Assembly: GCA_947455285.1 (NCBI GenBank)
Contig: CANGOK010000151.1
Location: 1 to 8,073, forward strand
Direction of reading: 5' to 3'
Source of the DNA: Beijerinckiaceae bacterium
GTDB lineage: Bacteria; Pseudomonadota; Alphaproteobacteria; Rhizobiales; Beijerinckiaceae
DNA length: 8,073 nt
Shown: positions 1 through 5,688 of the stretch, piece by piece
Position numbering within the stretch: the stretch's first letter is position 1
Layout of the letters: every line of letters begins with the position of its first letter
Position numbers and translations under genes: made by a program
The notes under the pieces: model-generated
Database searches by the model: none
What the model was told of the DNA's origin: nothing
Seen by the model: only the letters and a program-made list of their open reading frames with translations

Positions 1-749
1 CCGCAGTCGCCGTCGGGACCGCCGATGTAGAACTTGCCGGTGGGGTTGATGTGCCAGACCGTGTCCTTGCTGATCCAACCATCGGGCAGGGCCTTGCGGA
101 CATATGGCTCAACGAGATCACGCACCTGCCCGGAGGTCAGGTCCTCGATCAGATGCTGATGCGACACGACGATCTGGGTGACGCCGACGGGCTTGCCGTC
201 TTCGTAGCGCACGGTGACCTGGCTCTTGGAATCAGGGCCGAGAGCCTTTTCCGTACCGGCATGGCGGGCTTCGGAGATCAGGCGCAGGATCTTGTGGGCG
301 TAATGGATGGGAGCGGGCATGAGCTCCGGGGTCTCGCGGCAGGCGTAGCCGAACATGATGCCCTGGTCGCCCGCGCCTTCGTCCTTGTTGCCGGCGGCGT
401 CAACGCCCTGGGCGATGTCGGCGGACTGGGAGTGCAGCAGCACGTCGATCTTGGCGTGCTCCCAGTGGAAGCCTTCCTGCTCGTAACCGATGTCGCGAAT
501 TGCCTTGCGGGCGAGCTGGACGATCGTGTCTTCCTCGATGCGCGGGCCGCGCACTTCACCGGCGATCACGACGCGGTTGGTGGTGGCGAGCGTCTCGCAA
601 GCGACGCGGATCTGATAGGGGTCGAGGCCAGCGGCCGCGCCTTCCCGGAAGAACAAGTCCACGACTTCGTCGGAAATCCGGTCGCAAACCTTGTCGGGAT
701 GGCCTTCGGAGACCGATTCACTGGTGAAAAGATAGCTTTTACGGGCCAC
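1..749 (-). CDS. metK: S-adenosylmethionine synthetase MetK (3' end cut off by the window)
   Basis: MetK makes S-adenosylmethionine from methionine and ATP, releasing phosphate and pyrophosphate; it is a cytoplasmic enzyme. The visible 249 codons begin MARKSYLFTSESVSEGHPDK. The GHPDK element at residues 16-20 is the family's N-terminal ATP-site signature, and GAGDQGIMFGYAC at residues 125-137 is the conserved central hexapeptide region. The reading continues as HINPTGKFYIGGPDGDCG, so roughly 150 of the usual ~390-400 residues lie beyond position 1. No frameshift or internal stop is seen. The start is GTG at 749-747: a GGAGG Shine-Dalgarno lies 5 nt upstream and the protein then begins where MetK proteins normally do; no ATG is available nearby. 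It lies 144 nt downstream of the xre gene. Identification is essentially certain; only the downstream end is unseen. Confidence 0.97.
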   Translation of the reverse strand, partial: MARKSYLFTSESVSEGHPDKVCDRISDEVVDLFFREGAAAGLDPYQIRVACETLATTNRVVIAGEVRGPRIEEDTIVQLARKAIRDIGYEQEGFHWEHAKIDVLLHSQSADIAQGVDAAGNKDEGAGDQGIMFGYACRETPELMPAPIHYAHKILRLISEARHAGTEKALGPDSKSQVTVRYEDGKPVGVTQIVVSHQHLIEDLTSGQVRDLVEPYVRKALPDGWISKDTVWHINPTGKFYIGGPDGDC

Positions 750-759
750 GCACGCCTCC
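747..759 (-). promoter_or_regulatory. metK ribosome binding site and GTG start
   Basis: On the minus strand GGAGG (755-759) is followed by a 5-nt spacer and GTG (747-749). It is the strongest Shine-Dalgarno near this gene and decides the GTG start. Confidence 0.8.
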
Positions 760-768
760 GGTGGATGT

Positions 769-804
769 CTCGCCGCGACGAGTGGTTTTCCTCACCCTCG
801 GCGG
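769..804 (-). promoter_or_regulatory. Two mutually exclusive hairpins in the metK leader
   Basis: Seen directly: on the transcript, CCGCCGAG (797-804) can pair with CTCG plus GCGG (779-782 and 773-776), with a 2-nt bulge and a 14-nt loop. The same CTCG (779-782) can instead pair with a downstream CGAG (769-772) around a 6-nt loop. The two structures share one strand, so they cannot form together. The second sits about 10 nt upstream of the metK Shine-Dalgarno. Whether this switches anything is inference. I do not recognise a known SAM riboswitch class in the 750-893 leader. In GC-rich DNA, stems of this size can arise by chance. Confidence 0.25.
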
Positions 805-828
805 TTTTCGATGAATTTTTGCATCGTC

Positions 829-857
829 TTTTTTGCAGACGGCGTTCGTTTGGTCAA
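829..857 (-). promoter_or_regulatory. Possible sigma-70-type promoter for metK
   Basis: On the minus strand TTGACC (852-857) matches the -35 consensus at five of six positions. It is followed after exactly 17 nt by AAAAAA (829-834), which matches the -10 consensus at only three positions. The TTGACC lies in the loop and right arm of an inverted repeat (CGTTCG 860-865 with CGAACG 843-848). A promoter here would let metK be transcribed independently of xre. The weak -10 keeps confidence low. Confidence 0.3.
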
Positions 858-865
858 GCCGAACG
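843..865. repeat. Inverted repeat downstream of xre
   Basis: CGTTCG at 843-848 and CGAACG at 860-865 form a perfect 6-bp inverted repeat with an 11-nt spacer. An alternative pairing uses seven positions with one mismatch and a 5-nt loop. It lies 29-51 nt after the xre stop codon. On the minus strand no U-run follows (the next bases are GCC GTC TGC A), so it is not a standard intrinsic terminator. Confidence 0.4.
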
Positions 866-893
866 GGCTGTTTCGTTCTATAAAGCGAACGCG

Positions 894-1310
894 TTATTCG
901 GCGGTCGCGTCTTCGCTCGCCGCGATGGCCACCACCAGATCCACGACGCGGCGGCGCACTTTCGGATCCTTGATGCTCACGAAAGCCTTGTTGAGCTGAA
1001 GCCCCTCGACAGTGGAGAGAAACTCCACCACGAATTCGGAGGAAGATCCTTCCGAAAAGCCGCCCTCAGAATCGGATGTGCTGGTCGGCGCCCCCTCGAA
1101 GAAGAAGGAGGGCGACATGTCCAGAACCTTGGCGATGTCCTGCAGGCGCCCGGCGCCTATGCGGTTCGCGCCCTTTTCGTATTTCTGGACCTGCTGGAAC
1201 GTGACGCCAAGCGCTTCGCCGAGCTTTTCCTGACTCATGCCCAGAAGCATGCGCCGCATCCTGACCCGGCTGCCAACGTGCTTGTCGATCGGATTTGGAG
1301 CTTTCGGCAC
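894..1310 (-). CDS. XRE-family transcriptional regulator, PraR/PhrR type
   Basis: This is a 138-residue DNA-binding protein, starting MPKAPNPIDKHVGSRVR. An HTH_3 (Cro/cI-type) domain covers about residues 11-68: the first helix of the motif is S26-QEKLGEALGV and the recognition helix is TFQQVQKYEKG (37-47). A Ser/Gly/Glu-rich linker (about 73-92) leads to a C-terminal conserved block with EFVVEFLSTVEGLQLNKAF and DPKVRRRVVDLV. This whole layout matches rhizobial PraR and PhrR, known respectively as a repressor of quorum-sensing or reb genes and as an acid-inducible gene; which targets this protein controls is not visible. It is flanked by lnt and metK, a place where alphaproteobacteria commonly carry it. 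It probably binds the repeat-rich region just upstream (autoregulation, inferred). A longer form starting with TTG at 1316 is possible but less likely. Confidence 0.9.
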   Translation of the reverse strand: MPKAPNPIDKHVGSRVRMRRMLLGMSQEKLGEALGVTFQQVQKYEKGANRIGAGRLQDIAKVLDMSPSFFFEGAPTSTSDSEGGFSEGSSSEFVVEFLSTVEGLQLNKAFVSIKDPKVRRRVVDLVVAIAASEDATAE

Positions 1311-1320
1311 ACGCAACCTC
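1308..1320 (-). promoter_or_regulatory. xre ribosome binding site that favours the GTG start
   Basis: GAGG (1317-1320 on the minus strand) is 6 nt from GTG at 1308-1310 but directly abuts the in-frame TTG at 1314-1316. Normal spacing therefore supports GTG, shortening the protein by two residues compared with the longest open reading frame. Confidence 0.7.
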
Positions 1321-1377
1321 GAAATGAAGGGAGGCGGTCAGCGTTTCCCCAGTGTCGATGATACATCTTGTGGTCGT

Positions 1378-1425
1378 GTTGACCCGTTGACAATAGGTCA
1401 ACAAGCTATCCGCGTAAGAGTCAAC
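1378..1425. promoter_or_regulatory. GTTGAC repeat cluster, candidate operator/promoter of xre
   Basis: Four perfect copies of GTTGAC lie in 48 bp: 1378-1383 and 1386-1391 on the plus strand, 1397-1402 and 1420-1425 on the minus strand. GTTGACC (1378-1384) and GGTCAAC (1396-1402) make a perfect 7-bp inverted repeat around an 11-bp spacer that itself holds the second copy. Possible minus-strand promoters overlap it: CTTACG (1413-1418) with TATTGT (1390-1395), 17-nt spacing; or TTGTCA (1388-1393) with CAAGAT (1365-1370), 17-nt spacing. Both are weak. The cluster lies 68-115 bp upstream of the xre start. The repeats are seen; that they are an autoregulatory site for the XRE protein is inference. 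Confidence 0.5.
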
Positions 1426-1428
1426 TGG

Positions 1429-1482
1429 CTATTACTTTGAAAGATCCAACGAACGATCCGGCCGGATTTGGCCAAGTAATAG
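1429..1482. repeat. 9-bp inverted repeat enclosing a 12-bp palindrome
   Basis: CTATTACTT (1429-1437) and AAGTAATAG (1474-1482) are perfect inverted copies 36 bp apart. Between them is the perfect 12-bp palindrome ATCCGGCCGGAT (1456-1467), plus a direct repeat of GATCC (1443-1447 and 1455-1459). The outer and inner centres differ by 6 bp, so it is not one simple stem. On the minus-strand transcript it lies 44-97 nt after the lnt stop. There is no U-run, so I do not call it a terminator. It could be a protein site or an RNA 3'-end structure. Confidence 0.45.
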
Positions 1483-1500
1483 TTGTTTTTTGCAAACAAC
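1482..1500. repeat. 7-bp perfect inverted repeat downstream of lnt
   Basis: GTTGTTT (1482-1488) and AAACAAC (1494-1500) form a perfect inverted repeat with a 5-bp spacer. It is 26-44 nt past the lnt stop codon and adjoins the 9-bp repeat ending at 1482. It is AT-rich compared with its surroundings and no U-run follows on the minus strand, so a DNA-binding site seems at least as likely as a terminator. Confidence 0.4.
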
Positions 1501-1525
1501 AACCTTCATCAGATTTTGAACCTGC

Positions 1526-3166
1526 TCAATGAGCCTCCCTACGCCAGAAAAATGCTCCTGAAAGACACATCATAAGCAATACAGTGATGCCCGTTAGCGG
1601 GTGATCAGCGAAGAAGGTAACTGAAGCGGGACGTGGAAGGAGGCTGTCTATCACCCCATCCGTTCCCAACGGCAGCTTGTGAAGAACGCGCCCGTACCCA
1701 TCGACGACAGCGGACAGACCCGTATTGGCAGCCCGAACCAGCGGAAGTCCCTCCTCCACCGCGCGCAAACGCGCCTGCGCAAAATGCTGATGGGGCCCGG
1801 TGGTGACGCCAAACCAGCCGTCATTAGTGACGTTCAGCAAAAGGCCGGGACGCTCGCCAGAGTTTTCGACCGGAACCGTTTCACCGGGAAAGATGGCTTC
1901 ATAACACACCAAAGCCGCGGCGGGGGGCAGGCCGGGGACTTCAAAAAAACGACGGCGCGCGCCCGGCTCGAACCCGCCGGGTATATGCACGAAATGACGC
2001 AGGCCGAAGGATTCCAGAAGGCTGCTGAAGGGCAGGTACTCACCGAAGGGAACAAGATGAGTCTTGTCGTAACTGGCGATGATCTCGCCGCCATTGGCCA
2101 GCGCCTGAATGGAATTGTAGTAGAGCGCGTTGAATTCGCCTGGCAGGGCCGCGCCGCGCTTGCTCTCGCCCATGCGCGCGGCGCCGGTGATCAGCACCGT
2201 CCCAGGACCCAAAAAGCCGCCGATCCGCGAGAGGGCGGCGGCGTCGCGCGAGAGGATGAACGGGAAGGCTGATTCCGGCCAGATCAGATGGGTGGCGTCT
2301 CTTACGCCCGAGGTTTGCGGCGAGGTCGCGCGATCCGACAGGGTGAGATAGCGATCAAGGATCTGATCCTTGTAATCGGCGCGGAATTTCTCATCTTGAG
2401 GCAGGTTGGGCTGCATGATGCGCAGTCTCACCCCGGGCGTCGTCTCATTGGACGCGCCCGCGAGGCGCAGTGCGCCACCAGCCCCAATGAACGCGAGCAA
2501 CCCAAGCCCAAGCAGACCGGGCGTCAAAATCCTGCGTCGCCGACGGAAGCCATCAACGAAACAAGCAGGCGAGGCGAAGATCAGCACCGCCAGAACATTT
2601 AAGCCGTAAAGCCCGACCAGCGCCGCAGGCTGCGCGAGAAGAACATTGCCGCCGAGCGCCATGCCGAAGGGGTTCCATGGGAAGCCCGTCGCGACGGTTC
2701 CGCGCAGCCATTCACTGACGCCAAGGCCAAAGGCCAAAGCCATGATGCGGCCCGGCCCGGGGCTCCACAAAAGACGCGCAAGGCCATAGCCAAACGCGGT
2801 GAAGATAGCCAGCACGGCAGGCAGTCCAAGCACCGCCAAGGGCATGAGCAAGGCGAATTGATCGGGCTCAACGAGAAAGGCGGCGCCAAGCCACCACAGG
2901 CCCGCAACAAAATAACCAAAGCCAAGCCACCAGCCGTCGAACGAAGCTTCAACCGCTGACCGGAAACGCGCGGTGTTGCGCCATCCTGCTCCCTTCGAGG
3001 CCTGAGAAGACCCATCAATGAGCCATACAGACACCACCATTGGAATGACGAGCGCGGGAAAGAAATCAAAAGGGGCCATGGCGAGCGCCCCTATGGTGCC
3101 CGAGGCGAAAGCAAGCGCGCGCCGGCGCCAACCAAAAGACAATATGATGCGCTCGGCGAGAACCAT
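1526..3166 (-). CDS. lnt: Apolipoprotein N-acyltransferase Lnt
   Basis: Lnt is an inner-membrane enzyme that transfers an acyl chain from phospholipid to the N-terminal cysteine of apolipoproteins, the last step of lipoprotein maturation. The protein is 546 residues, a usual length. Hydrophobic segments fill about residues 15-50, 78-135, 140-205 and 213-235, with a final membrane helix at about 522-541. The nitrilase-like periplasmic domain lies between (about 245-515). The catalytic triad is visible: E298 in WPES, K368 in YDKTH and C421 in ALVCYE; the supporting glutamates of GEYLP (E376) and CYE (E423) are also present. The ATG start is the first available because an in-frame TAG precedes it directly; the Shine-Dalgarno is weak (a GAG about 9 nt upstream). 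It follows corC by 31 nt, as in the E. coli ybeX-lnt order, and is probably co-transcribed with it. Confidence 0.96.
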   Translation of the reverse strand: MVLAERIILSFGWRRRALAFASGTIGALAMAPFDFFPALVIPMVVSVWLIDGSSQASKGAGWRNTARFRSAVEASFDGWWLGFGYFVAGLWWLGAAFLVEPDQFALLMPLAVLGLPAVLAIFTAFGYGLARLLWSPGPGRIMALAFGLGVSEWLRGTVATGFPWNPFGMALGGNVLLAQPAALVGLYGLNVLAVLIFASPACFVDGFRRRRRILTPGLLGLGLLAFIGAGGALRLAGASNETTPGVRLRIMQPNLPQDEKFRADYKDQILDRYLTLSDRATSPQTSGVRDATHLIWPESAFPFILSRDAAALSRIGGFLGPGTVLITGAARMGESKRGAALPGEFNALYYNSIQALANGGEIIASYDKTHLVPFGEYLPFSSLLESFGLRHFVHIPGGFEPGARRRFFEVPGLPPAAALVCYEAIFPGETVPVENSGERPGLLLNVTNDGWFGVTTGPHQHFAQARLRAVEEGLPLVRAANTGLSAVVDGYGRVLHKLPLGTDGVIDSLLPRPASVTFFADHPLTGITVLLMMCLSGAFFWRREAH

Positions 3167-3197
3167 CTAAAACATCTCGTCAAATAACGACTTTACG

Positions 3198-4142
3198 TTA
3201 GTCATCCTTGGCGGCGCTGACGACTGATTTGCGAATGCGAATTTTCTTCACGCGTCGCGGATCAGCATCCAGCACTTCGCATTCAAGCGCATCATCGAGG
3301 CGGATGATTTCACCACGTGCGGGCACATGGGCCGCCAGAGCCGAAACAAGGCCGGCGATCGTATCAACCTCTTCAAGATCAGCCAGCGCTTCAAGATCCG
3401 CATCGAGCGCCTGCGATACCGATTCAAGGCTGGCGCGCGCATCGACGATGAAGCCGCCATCAGGCGCAGGCACGATCAGCGGCGCCTCTTCAAGATCATG
3501 CTCATCTTCGATATCGCCGACGATGGTCTCAACGATATCCTCGATGGAGACGAGGCCATCGGTGCCGCCATATTCATCGATGACGAGCGCAATATGCGTA
3601 CGCGTCGCTTGCATTTTCACGAGAAGATCAAGCGCAGGCATGGAAGGCGGAGCGAAAAGCACCGGACGCAGAATGCGCGCGAGCGAGAGCGGCGTCGTCA
3701 GATCGACATCATTAAGGCCAGTAAGCTTGGCAGGCTTCGTCGCGCTGCCGGACTCGGCGACCTTCGCCAGAAAATCCATGAAGTCGCGGATGTGAACCAT
3801 GCCGCGGGGATCATCGAGCGTATCGCCGTAAGCTGGAATGCGCGAATGGCCGGCCGTGCGAAAGATCGCGAGCACTTCGCCAAGCGTGGCGTCAGCGCGC
3901 ACGCTGACGATGTCTGCGCGGGGCACCATGACGTCTGCGACGCGCAGCTCATGAAGCGAAAGGACATTCTTGAGGATCAGCCGTTCCTGCGGCGTGAAAT
4001 CGGCGCTTGTGGAGGAATCCTCCAATGCGTCTTCGATGTCTTCACGCACGGACGGACCCTGCAGGCCGAACAGGGCTCGCAAGCGATCAAAGAGCCCCGG
4101 CTTTTCTGTGCTGGTCGCACTGGATGTTTCCGAACCGCTCAT
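3198..4142 (-). CDS. corC: CorC/YbeX-type CBS-domain protein
   Basis: This 314-residue protein has no membrane segment and no DUF21 domain, so it is the short soluble CorC/YbeX form of the HlyC/CorC family. The first CBS domain begins at VMVPRADIVSV (about 69-130) and the second spans about 160-212. It ends in the family signature LVIDEYGGTDGLVSIEDIV (186-204) and GDIEDEHD (209-216). A C-terminal CorC_HlyC (FAD-binding-like fold) domain covers about 225-305. In enterobacteria CorC is linked to Mg/Co efflux, and YbeX to ribosome maintenance with YbeY and YbeZ; the gene order here supports the second context. The old label 'hemolysin' for this family should not be taken as evidence of toxicity. 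Its ATG overlaps the ybeY stop by 4 nt (ATGA), and no well-spaced Shine-Dalgarno is present, which suggests coupled translation. Confidence 0.93.
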   Translation of the reverse strand: MSGSETSSATSTEKPGLFDRLRALFGLQGPSVREDIEDALEDSSTSADFTPQERLILKNVLSLHELRVADVMVPRADIVSVRADATLGEVLAIFRTAGHSRIPAYGDTLDDPRGMVHIRDFMDFLAKVAESGSATKPAKLTGLNDVDLTTPLSLARILRPVLFAPPSMPALDLLVKMQATRTHIALVIDEYGGTDGLVSIEDIVETIVGDIEDEHDLEEAPLIVPAPDGGFIVDARASLESVSQALDADLEALADLEEVDTIAGLVSALAAHVPARGEIIRLDDALECEVLDADPRRVKKIRIRKSVVSAAKDD

Positions 4143-4636
4143 GGCTCCGTCAAATCCTCGTCGGCATTGGCGTAGGGATCGGCGACGCCGAGCCCGCCAA
4201 GGATGCTGATCTCAAGCGCCTCCATCTCATCCGCTTCATCGTCCGTTTCATGATCGTAGCCGATGAGATGCAGGAAGCCGTGCGCCACCATATGCATGTA
4301 GTGATCGCGGAAGGTCTTGGCCTCTTCCTCAGCCTCGCGCGCCACGGTCTCATAGGCGATGGCGATGTCGCCGACAGCGGGAGACTTCGCCAGCATGGAT
4401 GGGGGCGCGGCGGGGAATGACAGAACATTGGTCGGCTTGTCGAGGCCGCGCCACTCGCGATTGATCTCGCGAATGCGCGCATCGTCGCAAAGCAAAAGGC
4501 TCACTTCAGCCTGAGCGGCGAGCTTTATTTTCGTAGCAGCGACTGCGGCGCCGATCACCTCGCTGGCGAGGGCTTCAAAACCTTCATGCTGGTTCCAAGC
4601 GTCGCATTCCACCAGCGTCGATAAAAGAGGGCTCAT
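4139..4636 (-). CDS. ybeY: Endoribonuclease/rRNA maturation factor YbeY
   Basis: YbeY is a single-strand metallo-endoribonuclease needed for rRNA 3'-end processing and 70S quality control; in rhizobia it also affects small-RNA regulation. The 165-residue protein has the diagnostic zinc-binding motif HGFLHLIGYDH at residues 119-129, with H119, H123 and H129 as ligands. Upstream is the conserved block W62-RGLDKPTNVLSFP (62-75), and GDIAIAYETV (89-98) precedes the metal site. The acidic tail after residue 150 is short. Its ATG overlaps the ybeZ stop by 4 nt (ATGA), and its own stop overlaps the corC start in the same way. The nearest Shine-Dalgarno-like GGGAGG is about 13 nt away, too far for an ideal site, consistent with reinitiation after ybeZ. 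Confidence 0.95.
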   Translation of the reverse strand: MSPLLSTLVECDAWNQHEGFEALASEVIGAAVAATKIKLAAQAEVSLLLCDDARIREINREWRGLDKPTNVLSFPAAPPSMLAKSPAVGDIAIAYETVAREAEEEAKTFRDHYMHMVAHGFLHLIGYDHETDDEADEMEALEISILGGLGVADPYANADEDLTEP

Positions 4637-5688
4637 GATCGCGCCGCAGCCTCCCGGCCCGAGGCCTCATAGGCGTCAACGATGCGGCGTACGAGATCAT
4701 GGCGCACCACATCGGCGGCGCGAAAGCGCACATGGCCGACGCCTTCAAGTTCGCTGAGCAAACTGACGGCCTCGCTTAGTCCGGACTTCTGACCCTGCGG
4801 CAAATCGGTCTGGGTCGGATCGCCCGTGATGATCATGCGCGAGCCTTCGCCCAGACGCGTCAGGAACATCTTCATCTGCATGGACGTAGCGTTCTGCGCT
4901 TCATCAAGAAGGATGCATGAAGCGGTGAGCGTGCGACCGCGCATGAATGCGAGCGGCGCGACTTCGATCATGCCGGTCTGCATGCCGCGCTCCACCGTGC
5001 GGCCATCCATGAAGTCATAGAGCGCATCATAAATAGGACGCAGATAAGGATCGACCTTCTCGCGCATGTCGCCGGGCAGGAAGCCGAGCCGCTCGCCTGC
5101 TTCAACTGCGGGACGCGAAAGGATGAGCCGCTCCACCACGCCTTGCTCAAGAAGCGAGACCGCATGACCCACCGCCAGCCATGTCTTACCGGTGCCAGCA
5201 GGGCCTTCGGCGAAAACCAATTCGTGCTTCTTCAGCAAGCGCAGATAGGAATCTTGCGCCGCATTACGAGCGCGCACCATGCCGCGCTTGCGCGTGCCAA
5301 TCTGTTCGAAGGCGCCGCGTGGACTTTCGACCGCCTTCTCCTTGGGAAAGAGCGAGCCTTGCAGCGCGCCTTCTTCAATGGCGCCGTCGACATCGCCAAG
5401 CGTGATCGCCTGACCGCGCCGCACACGCTCGTAAAGAATCTCAAACACGCGCCGGGTCTGCTCGCAGGCGTCTGGCGCGCCTTTGATGATGACATGGTTG
5501 CCGTTGGCCACCGCCGAAACCTCGAGCTTGCGCTCGATTTTGGCGATGTTCTGATCATAGAGGCCGAAGACCAGCGAGGCGAAACGATTGTCCTCGAAGG
5601 CGAGGGTGATCTCGCTCGCGTCAGCGTTTCGTTCAATCCGCGCTCCAGATGCAGGCGCTTCGATTCGACCCGGCGATGTCGGCCTCAA
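4633..5688 (-). CDS. ybeZ: PhoH-like ATPase YbeZ
   Basis: YbeZ is a cytoplasmic PhoH-family P-loop NTPase that partners YbeY in ribosomal RNA metabolism. The 351-residue protein has an N-terminal KH-like/PhoH-N region (about 25-100) and a PhoH ATPase domain (about 135-345). Walker A is GPAGTGKT at 162-169 and Walker B is ILLDEAQ at 259-265. Other conserved blocks are LSRPAVEAGERLGFLPGD (190-207) and ITGDPTQTDLP (287-297). The start is TTG at 5688: an in-frame TGA lies two codons upstream, and GGAGG is placed 7 nt before the TTG. The TTG overlaps the miaB stop as TTGA. Annotation pipelines limited to ATG could easily misplace this start. The gene is often named phoH or phoL in alphaproteobacteria. 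Confidence 0.95.
   Translation of the reverse strand: MRPTSPGRIEAPASGARIERNADASEITLAFEDNRFASLVFGLYDQNIAKIERKLEVSAVANGNHVIIKGAPDACEQTRRVFEILYERVRRGQAITLGDVDGAIEEGALQGSLFPKEKAVESPRGAFEQIGTRKRGMVRARNAAQDSYLRLLKKHELVFAEGPAGTGKTWLAVGHAVSLLEQGVVERLILSRPAVEAGERLGFLPGDMREKVDPYLRPIYDALYDFMDGRTVERGMQTGMIEVAPLAFMRGRTLTASCILLDEAQNATSMQMKMFLTRLGEGSRMIITGDPTQTDLPQGQKSGLSEAVSLLSELEGVGHVRFRAADVVRHDLVRRIVDAYEASGREAAARS

Noticed and set aside
827..836. T-run on the plus strand as an intrinsic terminator
   Set aside because: It would only serve plus-strand transcription, where there is no supported gene, and no stable GC-rich stem directly precedes it.
750..893. Known SAM-II or SAM/SAH riboswitch before metK
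   Set aside because: I looked for the conserved cores of the alphaproteobacterial SAM-sensing classes and did not recognise them. A covariance search would be decisive.
51..1361. Plus-strand open frame of 436 codons spanning metK and xre
   Set aside because: It lies antisense to two clear genes (metK with GHPDK and GAGDQGIMFGYA; xre with its HTH), has no recognisable domain and crosses the intergenic region. GC-rich codon use commonly leaves such antisense frames open.
1482..1500. Rho-independent terminator for lnt
   Set aside because: The stem is AT-rich and no U-run follows it on the minus strand.
3327..4175. Plus-strand open frame of 282 codons
   Set aside because: It is wholly antisense to corC and the end of ybeY, is rich in Arg/His/Asp as expected for a shadow frame, and shows no domain.
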